64,000 bases of DNA from Gymnogyps californianus (taxonomy: Eukaryota; Chordata; Aves; Accipitriformes; Cathartidae). This document shows positions 1 to 13,500 of the stretch, piece after piece. The translations under genes and the position numbers were made by a program. The stretch lies in contig NC_059475.1 of assembly GCF_018139145.2 (NCBI RefSeq), positions 20,340,937 to 20,404,936 of the forward strand. Direction: 5' to 3'. Position 1 is the first letter of the stretch. Each line of letters begins with the position of its first letter. The notes under the pieces are model-generated. The model searched no databases. It worked only from the letters and a program-made list of their open reading frames with translations, and had not been told where the DNA came from.

Positions 1-1454
1 CCAGAAAGAAAAGGAACAAGACTTCATCCTTTTACAGGGAAGCGATCTCTCTAGACAGAAGGCCCAGTTTGTGCTATTAGCCAAGAGCAGTTGAATTCCC
101 CTAAAGGAGCAGAAGCCTCCGGAGACCAGGGCTGTGTGCAGAGTTGGGAAATGGAACAGTGCAGATCATATGCACATTTTGGCCTTATTTAGTCCCTTGA
201 AATTCCCAGATGGGGAAAAGCTGCAGCTTCCCCAAGTCTCTGCAGAGCTGATACCATCAGATTCGGCTTGCTCAAAGGGAACCTCAGCTTCATGAAACAG
301 TGTTGGCACATGTCTCTTGCTGACACATTGATGTGCCTTATGTGCAGCACCCTTTCCTCCTGCTGACATCTTCCAGCTGCAGGGCATTCTCCCTCTGCCT
401 GTCTTCTTGTGCTGTCAGCAACCTGGAACGAGCAGCACATATCAAAAACACAACCCAGTTACTGAAATCTTCCTGCCAAGGCATTTGGCTCTGCCCTTTG
501 CTCCTCATCAGCCAGGGACATTTAGAATTGTAAAAAGTGACTGGCCCAAAGACCGGGCTTCTCTGGAAGTTGGGCTAGATAAACCACACACAGAAAATGA
601 GCATGAATTTCCAGGGAACAGGGAAAGACACTGGACACATACAAGAGGGGACAGCATGGCTTAGTAGTCCGAGCACTAGACCAGGGCGTGAGTGGTCTGT
701 GTCTTATTCCCAGGCTCCCACATTGATGGCAGAATCCTGGGCTGTTTACTTCACCTGTCTGGGCCATCTCAGGCAGCAGCATGGTAATAAAGCACGCTGA
801 AGGCACATGCTGCGGGAGACAGGATTTACCTAGCTAGCAAGTAAACCATCCCAGTTAATGAACAGCTAAGTCCTGCTGTGAATATAACAGAGATGATGCA
901 GCAGGAAGTCAAGGGATAAAAGAAAACAAAAGGATATTTTTCTTGCAAGATTTCAAAGACTTTCTTCAAAACTACTTGCTTTTTTAAAAACTAAAAATCT
1001 TAGAGCAAGCTTCTTTCAGCCTTACAAAGTGTCTTATCTCCCTTTAAAAATATTGCCACCAAAATATCACATTCTGCATAATGCTTAATAAGATAAGGAA
1101 GAAAAAACCCTTAGAGATTCATGCAGATTTCAAACTGAAAATGCCAACTTAAAATCTGAGATAGTACACAAGGTTTTTGTGATGAAATACTCAAACTCCC
1201 CATCTTTCAACAGCCAGCTCTGCCAGACAAAGCTTTGCATGCGATAATGTCTGGTCTACACTTGGTGCTCTCCAGGCACAGAAGACAAGGACCTGGAGTC
1301 AGGGGGAAGAGCACATTGCTCCAGGTCTTTTTTGTGGCGTGGCAGAAAGTCAGTCTCTGATGACCCCCACTTCTTGCTCATTCCCCAAGAGAGCCCACAT
1401 CAAATCACCTACAGCTGGTGAAATATCCCAGGGTGACTGTTCCTATTCACTGAC
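1..1454 (-). other. CRACR2B: CRACR2B last intron (partial)
   Basis: A phase-2 exon coding for the Rab tail with C-terminal cysteines is expected after 1455, but no convincing acceptor followed by such a frame was found. The interval contains a MIR-like SINE (about 648-800) and otherwise nothing recognised. Confidence 0.5.
648..800 (+). mobile_element. MIR/CORE-SINE-like element
   Basis: ACAGCATGGCTTAGTAGTCC, GAGCACTAGACCAGGGCGTG, then CTTATTCCCAGGCTCC and TTCACCTGTCTGGGCCATCT follow the tRNA-like head and core order of MIR-type SINEs. The copy is diverged. Confidence 0.65.
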
Positions 1455-1531
1455 CTGGCCATGTGCAGCATGGGCTCCATGATGTTATAGCCAGTCATCG
1501 CGCTGCACTCATAGAAGACAGCCTTGTATTC
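1455..1531 (-). CDS. CRACR2B: CRACR2B exon 17: Rab domain, G5 and last helix
   Basis: It encodes about residues 656-680: [20 protein letters not shown] then MLHMA(R). The G5 motif reads ECSAM where most Rabs have ETSAK; the following NI-EP-LH-AR helix is typical. The acceptor is CTCTGGCAG and the donor is GCCAG|GTCAGT, phase 2. The next exon was not found between here and position 1. Confidence 0.93.
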
Positions 1532-4500
1532 CTGCCAGAGAGCACAGCAAGCACCCATGTTGGCTGCCAGCTCTCCCCCACCATTCACCCACACCCCTGG
1601 GAGCTGGCCCACCCTCGCCGCTGGGAACTCTCCTGAGAGCAGCTGGGGCCAGGAGGCTGGCTGTTACCACCCTGCTGGGGCGCAGACCCTGCTCACCAAC
1701 CCAGAAAAAGAAGATGCTTTTTCAGCATTGGGGGCCCAGCCAGAGTGTCCAGAAGGGCACACTCAGGGAGTTATTTGGGAAGAGACAACATCTGCCCAGG
1801 GTACTTGGATTCCCTTACTTTTGTGTTGCGGAGTCCAGAAGATGCGGAACACCTCTGAAACCCTGCCTCCCCCCACCCAGGGGCCAAGGTACCAATGGGT
1901 ATGCAGACACAGAGAGTGAGGAAGGAGGCAGGACAATTTTGCAGAACATGCATTAGGGGAGTCCTCAAATGGGAAAACAGCCATGCATGCTCCCCTCAGA
2001 AAGACTGAGCATCACTGTAAGGAGGCATCAAGCCTCAAAAGAAATACATGAGCATGCCCCGAGGGCCATTGTCTGCCACATGCTGGCCACCACCTCATCC
2101 TCCCTGGTACCAGAGGGACCTCGGTACATGTTTACATTGGAGAAACATGGGGTGGGAGGGGAGAGGGAAGGTACCATACTGGGAAATGGCTCCAAGCAGG
2201 GTTTCCTGCCAGCCAGGCTGCCCTGCTCACAGCTGGAGTGAGACTGCAGAGCAGGTTGAGCAGCAAAGCACAGAGTCACACCTTCGCCAGCCTTTCCCCC
2301 TCCACCTTGGGCACGTTCTGGGTCTCTCTCTGCGCAGCATCCATTTTATTTCCAAGCAGAAAGACCACAGCTCCATCCTCGATACTTTCCTGCAAAAGCA
2401 ACAGAGTAAAGCACCCTAGAGACTCAGCTGAGGGAGGGAAATATCTTGGAGCAGATCCTGTTCCAGCTCATGCAAACAAGACCTTCAGTGGCAGCAGGAT
2501 CAGGCCCTCTAGCTCATTAAAGGCCCATTCCTCAAACAGCCCCAGGGATTTGTGGAAGGAAGCTTAAAATATGGGAATGTATTTCAAATGTTTGGTATGT
2601 ACAGCTGGGATACTGAGAGAGGGGAAACAGGACATAAGTTCCTCTCTGGGAAATAACAAGCCTAAAGAAAAGCAGTTTACCCCATAGGTTGTTGGGAATT
2701 TAAGTTCAGGCAAAGCTTCTTATTAAGTTCAATAATTTTTGTGCGGATGTGCTGTCCTATTTGTCGGATGTGCTGTCCTAAACTCAGCTATCCCTTGCTG
2801 AAAATCCACTGGCCAAGCAAGCTAAGCAACTTTCAACTCTTGTATAGGGTCTCTGTAGGAACTGTTATTCCTAGGCAATTCCTGGAGCCCATTACCTTTG
2901 GTAAAACTCCCTCTAGTTCCACTGGCTCACTAGAACATCACCAGAGTAAAGACTGCAGAACGAGGCTTGAAGTTATTTCCAAACTTGACTGCCCTGGATG
3001 ACTTACAGTACCTGAACAGCTTCAAAGCAAGATAAATACTAAGATGGGGAAAGGAAAAGAAGAGAAATTATTAAAAGTTACAGAATTCGGGTGCTTTGAT
3101 TTTCTGTGTGCTCAGTTTAACCTTCCTGAAAGGAGCCTGGTTTTCAGAGGCTGGTTAGTTTTGAAAATCTTAACCTTTGATCTTTTAGAGTCAGCTAAAC
3201 TCCAAAGTCGTCGGGGTTTTTTTCCCCAGCAGGCCTGTGGAAGTTAATAATATTAGAAACCTCCAACCTATGCTTATTCATTTCACTTAGATCTTGGTTT
3301 TTGTGACTCGGCACAATCAAAACAAAACCACCCTTGACAATTTCCCTTCAGCTCTGAGTCACCGACACACAACTTATTTAAATTATACAGACAGGTATTT
3401 TTGTCTCCCCAAGCAGATACAAGTCACAGATGAATGCTTTTATTGAGAGTTTGGAAATAAAAAGCAGGGGGGCAGACTACAGTATTAATACACAGTCACC
3501 AAATAAAAAAGAAAAGAAAAAAAAAATCAACTGTTAAAATTGAAGCAAATGAGGAAAAAAAATAAGCTATTACTAGTGTTTCAGTCTCATCTAGAAATCT
3601 CAAAGCAGAGTCAGGATGTGATTGTGCAAAGTGCTGTGCATGCATGCTGCAGGTCTGAGCCTAAATGCACCAGGGCCATCTCCCTTTCCTGTGCATAGGC
3701 TGGACACCAGGAGATCTCCTTGCCTGAGCACAGGTGTGACATGACCACATTTAGGAGAGCCAATGCACATGGGCTGCTTATAAACACACACTACTGTTTC
3801 AGCAGGTCCCACCACCTTCTGCCAATAGAAGCAGCCCTCCCTCATTTAATGGGCTACCACTGACTTTGGTATCTTCAACAAGAAGCCCCTGGTCCCAAGC
3901 TGACTACCACAGGCAGTACCCATAGCATCTGCTTTGATAATTCATCTTCCCAAGGTCAACAGGACCTCCTGGGGCATTGGAAAATGTCGCTCCCAGACAG
4001 ACTGTTGGAGCTGGTCTAGAGCAAGGCAGCAGCAGCAGCACCACCAGCGTTAGAGAGCTGAGGCCCCGCTCTCACCTGGACACTGCTCATCCAGTTCCGC
4101 ACCGCCGTGAAGGAGCACTCGGCCGTAATGTCATACATCACCAGAATCCCATCCGCCTTCCGGAAATACTGCTTGGTAATGCTCCGAAACCTTAGCCCAA
4201 ACAAAACCAAAGGCACTCTCAGAACCACGGCTGTGTCATGACAAGAAACAGAATGGGATTATCTGTCTTTTAGTGCAGGCTCTCTGCAAGGCCTGGCAGC
4301 CCTTGTGCGTGAGATGTGTCCCCTGGGGCTGTTGTGTACAGACTGGTGACAGACAGGTCAGATCGTTGCACCTTTGAGGCAGGCCAGGCAGCCATGGGTA
4401 AGCAGGAGTCTTTCCAAACGCATGGTGCTGAGAAAGCAGGAAGGAAGGCCTTTGCAAGTCAGGAGGAAAGAAACAGAAGAATCTGTTTAGGTGGGATAGG

Positions 4501-7500
4501 AAAAGGTAATTGCCTATAAAAAGGGAAATGGATGGAAAAAACATGACCTTTCTCTAGAGTCTGGAAGAATCTGCAGACTAAGCTGTACCACAGTATAAAC
4601 TAGCTGTGCATAATGTCTGCCCCAGTGCTGCCAAAACAACAATTAAGATCTCAGCATCAATACAGTCTGCTTCCAGTTTTGAATCTATAAAGCAATGCCA
4701 TCATACATAAAATCAGCAGTTAGACACAATTTCCAGGAGAAACTCCCACCAGGTGTCTACTTTGTCCTGTGGGTACCAGTTAGAACCACAGACTTGTATT
4801 TTGGGAATAAATTCCAACAAAGAAAACACACAAAAATCAAACCCTAAAATCTGTAAGCAGTTTGTGACAGGGCCATGATATAACCACACTGATTGCAAAC
4901 CGATGGAATTACATGAAACACAAGTACTGATATCTCACTGGAGAGCTGTGTATTTCAGCCCTGCATAGGATAACAAGCTCTCCTATTCTATTAAGAGCCA
5001 AGAAAACCTACAGCAAGCAGTGACCCTCCTGAACTCTTCAGATGATTGCCTGAAGCCTGTGCTTTCTCACTACAATAAGGGCATGACATTCTGGCAACTA
5101 CCCAACAGAGAATGCACAGACACTATCTTTGGCAGTCAAGGTGCACCTCTAAAACTACAGGACAGGCTAGATGCTCTAGAAGAAACATCAAATGTAGCGT
5201 GCACTGGTCTCAGGGAAGTCACCAAGGAGTTCTCCTTGCATGCTCCAAGGGGTTCCTCTGTGTCTTCCATAGGATATTCACAGTTGGACACCTCCAGTTA
5301 GAAGTAATTAATATTTCTCTAGAAGTAAGAAAAACTTTTGCTTCTTCCCAGGTCTCCTATTCAGTATCAGCATTGAGCCCAGTTCTCTCTTGCAAGTACA
5401 CGTCTAAGACCTACTAATGCTGCAGGGGCCCACCCTAAAGGTCCTTCTGCAGAGACAGTATCTTGAATTTGGCCTCTGATGCCATCTGGCCTCAGGAAAA
5501 TGTCACATTTCATGTCATAACAACTCCCCTTACTGCTCAGCTTCAGCACTGAAATAACCACAGGAGTCCCCTCAAAAAATCATTATTTCTTCAGCATGAA
5601 GCTTGATTTTGGAACAAATAGTTTGCTTTTCAATAGATGCTCCTACTTAGTACATTCCCACCAGGTCTGCATGGTCTAGCTGATTGAGGTAGACGGCATC
5701 ATTACTCTGTTGGCACAGTTTAGGATTATAATATTCCCATGACCTTGGCTGCCTCCTGAAGGCCTGCCCCCATAACATATTTAGCCCAAAATACCCAGTA
5801 CTTATTTTTACCAGGCTCTTGAGGTTAACAGCCCCCTTGAAATAGATTTTCATCTTCAGCTTCAAAGTGCATCCTAAATAAAATCTAATTTACATGAAGG
5901 TAGTGGTGGGCCTTCATCTCTAGTAGCAAATGAGGGTCAAGTGTGTCCTTTACTACTCTGATCCTCACCAACAGTGCTGGTAATATCTTGTGATGGCCCA
6001 TGCTTTTGAAACTAGAGGCCTTCAAATGGGGAACCTGTATTCACTGTCACAAAAAGCGACACTGTCCCTCTACCAAGGATTATCACTTCCACGAGTCTAT
6101 CAGCAGAAGGGACCAATAACCTCACTGACAGAGTCCAGCAGGGTAGTTCAAATCACCTTCCCCCAGGTCAAGCTAATTCAGCTGGCTTTGTCTGAATCAG
6201 ATCTGGAAAGGTTCACACACCCCTTTCCACCCTCTGAATAGCAAGTGGTGGCGAGCAGCTGGGGACAGCAGTAGCACAACTGAATCTGAGAACAGGATGT
6301 CTATCCAGAGCCTTCGTTTCTATCCTAATCTGCAGCCCTGTCCTGCAGCTTTTCCAAGAAGCAGGCTGATGCAGGAGAGCTTCGAGGGCTAGAGGAGCTT
6401 CGAACCCCACACTGTACAGTGATTTATGGATAAACTACCTGAAGCCACAAGCATGCAGGTCAAACATATGGATTCCATCAGTCCTCAGAGCAATCTCGCT
6501 GGGCCCTGCTTCACAGCCACAGCTTCTAGAAATCTGCAAAACAGTCCTTTGCTGCAGGTTCAGCACTGGAATAGCTGCTGCGACCTCTCTGGTCCTTCTG
6601 AAGCTAATAATTTTCCCAGAGACAGAAGCCAGGTGCACACACTCTTTCCCTTTCTTCCTGTTTCCTACACTGAGCCTGGCAGTAGGGCATCCTCCCAGAA
6701 ATTGCTTACCTTTCTTGTCCAGCTGTATCCCACAGCTGTAAGGCAACCTGGGTGTTATCCACCATCAGACTCTTCACCTGGTAATCGATACCTGTCAGGA
6801 AGGTAACAATGATCAGAAGATAGGATGGGGAGAGAGCAGCTTGCCATTGCAATGGCCAAGATCAACACTATTTAGTTCAGGGAAATTGCAAGATTGATTC
6901 AAAATTGGAAGAGGGACCATCTTTACCTTTAGTTCGTCTATAATACAGGCAAAAAGCACATGTCCAGACTGACTTTCCCACCCTCCTTAGCCAGATGAGT
7001 CAGGAACCCTATCACTTACCGATGGTTGCATTGAGCTCAGCCAAGAAGCTGTCATAGCAGAAGCGGTGGATGAAGGAACTCTTCCCAACGCCGGAGTTCC
7101 CTACAAACACCACTTTAAAGATGTGGTCTGGGGAACAGCTGGCTGGTTCCAGTGCCTGGAGCTACAATGGAAGAAAGGGATGCAGTTTTGAAAAGCCCAG
7201 CTGCAGACTGTGCTTTGATTTAGGCATTAGACCGCTGCATTATAAACCTATGGAGTTGGAGATAGATGGGAAGAGAGTCAGAAACCCTCAAGACCCTGGT
7301 AGCAGGTGTTTGAGGAAGAACCCCAAGTAATTAGACTCACCCTGGTTTCGGTGCCAACAGGCTGTCCTCTAGGAGGCAATGGAGCATCATCTAATCCATC
7401 TGCATTTTTTCTACAGTCAGCATCACCCTTCAAAGTCATGTTCAACCACTCAGCATCTGCTGCCAATGACCATCTCTCCTTGTCTCTGCTCTTCTCTCCA

Positions 7501-10500
7501 AAGTTTGTGCTGCCTCCTTCTCCTGTCTTCAGCCATGTCCTGTTGCCTGGGAAGTATTTACAGTTCTTTCTGTTGGGTTCTTCCACTGCCACATCCACTG
7601 GGAAGGTGAAGGGAAGGTCCGCAGAGGCCAGTTGTCTGTATTAAAGCCCACAGGCACCACAAATAGGGTGGGAGGGTAGGGGGTGAGGGGAAGAGGAGGA
7701 GGTTGCAAATTCCCAAAACAACCAATGTGATCCAATTAGTGCATATGCAGCGCTTGCAGGAACTCTACTTCATACAAACACTCCCCATGCTCCCTGTGAC
7801 TAAGGCATCAGCAGCACCCCTAGGGAAAGAGAGACAGCTCACCTGAGCTATGCTGTACTCATATGTGCCAACATATAATTTCATTAATTTTAATAAAGAT
7901 TCCCACCTTCTGGATTTTTCAAGGATTCTTTGCCTCCCACTTCCCCCAGTACTGAAAAATGAGGCAAAGCATACAAAGGTGGCAACAGGAAAAACATTCT
8001 TTTTTAAAAAAAGACGCAACAACCCCCCCTCTATTTTTGTTACCAAATACAACACAAAAACAAGTAACAAAGGTTTCGAGGTTGGTGAAAAGGTTTTTGA
8101 CTGCAGGCAGGAGGGCAAGGGCTGGCTGATCATCCTTGAGAAGCCGCGTGCAGTGTGCATGCGTGTTACTGCCCTCTGCTGAAGGCACACAGCCATGCTC
8201 CAGGAAACCAGCCCATCACTTCCAAACACTGCTGTAGCAGAGTCTTACTGAGTTCAGGCAGCAGAAATCTGCCACAGGTGTACAAATTGCAGTGAACATG
8301 CTCACACCAGGGTCACTATGCCTGGTGTTGGCTCTGCGCTGGCCTGCATCCGCACTTGGCTCGAGGTAAGGGAGCCAGGACCCAAACGATGTTTAGTTTT
8401 TGAAGCTTCCAACCAGCCACACTGCACTCTCAATGGCAAGAAATCCCAACGACCCCTGCCCAAGCTGTGGTAGTGGGGAATAGGTGTTGCACTGACTGTG
8501 CCTACACAAGAGCAGGCCGATGCACTTTGTTCACTGGGGGTAGAGCTGTCATGGTAAGTGGAGGAACAATCTTCAAAAGAACAGCTAGAATAATCGATGT
8601 AAACTACTGGAATCATTGCTGAGGGGCAAGGCAGCATCTTAGCTCTGCCTTGGCTTTCCATGGTTAAAGAACTAGATGAAGGGAGTGAGAAGGCTTAGAA
8701 CTCAACTGAAGGGCTTTATTCACCACAGATCTCTCTCTTGCCTTCATTGGCCAACAGATTGCATTTAGAAGCAAATTAGAGAGACCAGAGGCTTACTATA
8801 GTCAATCTCTTCAGAGGCAGCACATCCCACCTCTCTCTGCAACATTTTTCTCTTGCTACTAGTGCAGGAATCAAGGCAACAACTCTCCTCTCTCACTCCT
8901 GCAAGTACACCTCACCAGAGCTGCAAAATTCACCTGCTGCCATGCCTACACTTTTTCCGTGAAAGGGAGCTCATATGCCTAGTTGTCCTCTCTGCATCTG
9001 CCCCAAAAGCCAGCCCAGAGCCAGGCCAGCTGGAACCTCTCCCCATTGAAAATAGACACATCCTGGGTTTATGCCAGCAGCAGCTAGCAGGATCTTTGCA
9101 AGAAATAGCTGGGGAGGAGGATGAGAGAACTTGGTTGTCTGATCCCATGGACAGCATGTGTGCCAGTCACACAGCCATGAAAGAGCTCTGCCTCAGACCT
9201 ATCCAAGAAACCTCCCAGCCTGGGCTCAAGACTGCTCCACAGTTCACCTGGTTTTCCATCAGTCCGTGAGCCCAGGAGCCTGAAGCTCAATTCTTAAATG
9301 CCACTGCCAGAACTGCAAGCATTAAGGGTGAGTTGAAGCTGGAAGAAACTCTGAGCCTAGACCTATGTCTCTGGTTGGCACCAGGAGAAACTGGGAAGCA
9401 GTGGAACCTTCTGCAGAGACCTGGTAAGACACAGGGAAGCATGCTGCCTTTAAAACTTGTTTGGGGCCAGCAGTTGCAGGGGAGATCCAGCTCCAAGCCA
9501 TGTCAGGGCTGGGCTGGCCTTCCCTGCCTCTCAGAGGAACTAGGCTTTTGGCCAATACTGGTGTGCTGGTCACACAACTAGTTCGCAAGGGCTGATGCTT
9601 AATGCCAGCGCAGTTCAGGCAAGCAGGTGTACGTGGGTATTGAAGCCACTGTACAGTCTGCATGTAGGGTGAAGAAAAAAAAAAAAAAAAGGCCTTGGCC
9701 ACACAGACATGTTGGCCTGCCCTGGCTGAAGGGGAGGCCTGGTGTGCCAGGTGAGCATCTGCATAGGTGTCGAGGGAGATGGGCAGGATGAACACACCTG
9801 GAGCTGGGCCCTCTCCTTGGGGCTTTCAGCTGCCAGAGAGAACACAAGCCTTGTGCAACTCCTGCCCTCTCCCATGCCCCAGGAATATGGGCTCTGGCAT
9901 GAGGCGCCAAGACAGGATTTCTGCCCGAGGAGGAACTGGCACACTTGGGAGATGATCCAGTCATTTTAACGGAGCTGCCTGACTCGGTCAGAGGCAGCCT
10001 TCGTGACTCCCATCCCATGAACACTCCCATAGCTTCTGATGGCATTTAGGTTTGCTCCCCCATTGCTGCATGTAGAAGCAGCCCAGAGGGGGGCCAGCCC
10101 TCTGTGGAAATTAGCTAACAGCATCCTCAGCTTCACACTGAGCCAACACCACCTGATGCCAAGAGGCAGCTAGAGCCACAGTCAAGCCGCACCCCACCAC
10201 CATGCTCCCAAAACCAGCCAGCACCAAGGTGGGAGAACTAGACACAGGACACAGCTTGACTGACATGGTACTCCAGCGGGCACGGACTGACACCACGAAC
10301 ACAACACAGACGCCCATCTAACCGTTTGACCAGCTTGTCGTCCAGCAGATAACTGCCTAGCACTGACCCTTTCTTCAACAGGGGCTTTTTGCTTTGAGGC
10401 GCCTGGAGGTTGAAAAGAGAAGGGATAAAGAATTCGTTAGGACCCAGGAACCTGTCCAGCCCCAGTTCAACCACTCATCACCTCTGCAGCCTGCTTCGGG

Positions 10501-13500
10501 GAGGTAAGGCTGGAGCAGTCCCACACCATGTGGTGGTAGCGCCCCGCCGGCAGGCTTGAATAGAGGCGAGCACAGGGCTTGCTTTTCTCAGTTCAGCTCA
10601 TTTGACTCATGCAAGAAGGCATCACTGTTGCTGCTTTCCCCTTTGCAACAAAATCCATCAAAAATGGTGGTGCCCCAAACTGAACCCTTCCTCTAGCCAG
10701 CCAGAGCTTTTATTTCTGTGGCTTGTTCTCCACTTGGTCTCACAGCTGAATCTCTCTTTCCCCACCTGCCTTTTTATTATGCTGATGTTTTGTGGGACAG
10801 ACCAATTGCTCCTTCCTCAGAAGGCACTAGTACCCCTCCTCCACTGGTACTCACCCAGAGCTGCACATGCACCATAGGAAAGGAAGGAGACCGCTCTGCA
10901 AAGGGCAATGCACATGCTCTGCCTTACACAAACATCCCTCTCCATGCTTTCCTCTTACTTACCTCAGACTACACACTTCCTACAGCCAGTGTTTACCAGC
11001 TCCCCAGAGAAGGTGAAAGCAGGACAACTCCTCTCACAACCCTCTTCCCCCCATACAGCAGCTTTGTCACCCCCAGCAGAGTCAAAGATGAGCAACTTGC
11101 CTGAGATCACACAGGAAAGCCTGTGGCAGAGAGAGGATTGACCTGCCAGCTCCTCCAAATACCATGCCTAGCCCCCTCACCCCCAAACGGACTGGCGAAC
11201 TGCTCTGGCTACACACACAAAACACAAAGTGAGAGACAGCGTGGCAAGATGCCCATCGCCTCGGCACTGGGGGAAAGGGAGATGTACTTGCTCTGTAAAC
11301 GTGGACATTTCTGACACGTCCTCACAAGTTATTTCTGGGGGTAAAGGTGGGGAAAGAAGAGTTTGCAGCCTGCCAGATCTGCCTCTGGCAGCAGTTTTGA
11401 ACTGACCAAACACCTGCAGGCAGCTCTGGGCAGGCCTTCCTTCATGCTGCCCACAGCCCAGGGAAGGACTACGAAGATTATTTCTTCAATAACCCCTGGC
11501 TTATTTTAAAAGGCAAAAAATTAAGAAGCTGCTCTGTTGGCCAGAACTCCCAGGACACCTTTACTGCAATGCAGTCCAACAAAAGGAGACACTCTGGACT
11601 CCACAGAGGGCCTCACCCAACTAGGAACTTCGGGAGGGTGGGGGGGAACGGACACCAAAACATTTTTTACATATAAAACTGGTGTTCAAGAGAAGCTCCA
11701 GCCACAGAAACAATCCAGCACTGAGAGGCTCACAACTGTGGAGCACCTATCTTCCAAGGCAAAGGACCCCCAAGTGCATAGCGACTCTTTGGTCAACGTT
11801 GATATCAGGCTGTGGTTCAGCCAACCAGTGGTTCTCCAGTGGGGATGGAGGAGGAATACGTCAGGGTTTGAGCAGGTTTGCTCAAGGGCACTCTCTAGAC
11901 ACACAGAAAGAAGGAAATTGTGTTACAGCCCACTGGAGCTGAGTCGCAACCTTGAAGTCACCTGCGGAGCAAAGGGACTCCCAGGCAATCTGCTATGGCA
12001 CCACCCTACCTGGAAGGGAAACAGCCTGAGGAGTATGTACCTGGGTAAGAAAGGAGAAACAACGGGGCACGTTTTGCCATTGGTTCTGCCATGCTTTATT
12101 GGCCTGCCAGGTTTGTGTAACATTTGGCTTTTTACCGGGATGGTAAAGGGACAGACACGACATCACAGCTGTACAACACATGATGGCAAGGATTCCACAA
12201 CAACAGCACATGTACAAGCATTTTGGATGGGAAAGATTCTGGTTTATCAGCGGGATAGGAAAAATTCTCGTTTATCAGTGAAACACAAATACATGTCCAA
12301 TGTAGTCAAAGTCCCAAAACACTCTTCATGATGAGCAGACATGAAATTTGCTCTGTCAACATACAGCATGGAAGCATAACTCCATAGACAGATGGGTCAT
12401 GGGTGTGAAACTGAACCTGCAACCCCTGGGTCTTAAAAGCACCCAGCAGTCGTTTGCACACAGGCAGAATAGCCACACATTGCTATCTGTGACCTAGCCA
12501 CTGTGGCAAAACACTGCCCCACAGTGCATGGGGCCAGGGTCTGCCAACCCTGGCAAGGCCGGAAACTCTTATGAAGAGCAAGGTATTAAGCTGGGCACTG
12601 AGAAGTGCAAAGGAGCAGCGGCTGTCAGCCACATACAGCCCAACTCCTTCCAACCACTTCAAAATCTTTGCTACGAAAGAACCACTGTTCATCACACCTT
12701 CATTTCACAGAAATAACACAACTCTTCCCAGCATTAACAGAGGGTATTAAGGCCTTGGGTTTCTTTTTAGCCTGTAAAAACATTGATAGTCTCTGGCAGA
12801 GAGTGTGTCACACACCAGGGATCCCCATCAGAAGGCTGGACTCTCCTTTTTGCCGCTGCAGGGAAGTATTGCTATTTTCTCTCCCCCTTACAGTGGGACA
12901 GGCTGAACAGCAGATCTTCTGCAGGTGTATGACGGTAGCAGCATCTCTGCAATCCCTTGGAGCCCTGCTTTCCTGCAGACTGAAACGAGAGTGGCCAACA
13001 AGATGTCCTGGCTGACAAAGGAAAAAACCTTACTCCAGTACAGGCTTCATCTGCCCAGCATGACACAGCCTTGGCCAGATGAGCAATGGTGGCAGGAGGA
13101 GTTCATCCTGCTGCCCCATCCCTACTTCCAGCACAGGGAGAAGGGAGAAAGCTGCTGTACTATGACTCTCTCTGCTAGGCTCTCTCTTCGGTCCACCTGC
13201 AACTGTCATGTTTCAGAGCAGCCCTGAGCAGGTCTCCTCTCCAGGAGAGGAGAATAGAGGAGAAGCAGACAAGCTTTGCACACACAGAGATACATACCTG
13301 AACCGTGGTCTCCATGGGCCACCCACCCCACCCACAGGAACCCAGAAGCTGATGAAGCACTACGCATGGAAAGAGGAGAACAAACCATTTTCTTTGCCTG
13401 TTTGCACTGGACTCTGCTGTGGAGTGACTGTGTTTATTACTTCTCCAAGAGGCAGCAGGAAGCTCTGGTGCACATACATACTTAACAGCTTTAAAAATGG

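Larger units (their letters stand above)
2390..6709 (-). other. CRACR2B: CRACR2B introns around exon 15
   Basis: Apart from exon 15 (4076-4190) this is intronic. It holds a 16-base direct repeat at 2744-2780 and A-rich stretches near 3510-3560; I see nothing else. The 750-base intron 1532-2281 is likewise empty. Confidence 0.5.

Noticed and set aside
7278..7597. Acceptor CACCTTCCCAG at 7598 as the start of exon 12
   Set aside because: It has a better pyrimidine tract but gives the wrong phase after the CG left by exon 11.
7842..7956. Possible extra CRACR2B exon (acceptor TTTTTCAG, donor CTCAG|GTGAGC)
   Set aside because: Both borders look good and the frame is open, but the protein is AT-rich and unlike the family, and it would leave the next exon out of phase. 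Exon 11 joins directly to 7635 in frame.
9322..10045. Overlapping minus-strand frames of about 150 codons
   Set aside because: They read through an A/T run (poly-Phe) and have no motif; treated as chance frames in an intron.
11537..12331. 264-codon plus-strand open frame
   Set aside because: It is intronic and antisense to CRACR2B, with no recognisable motif; codon content looks random.
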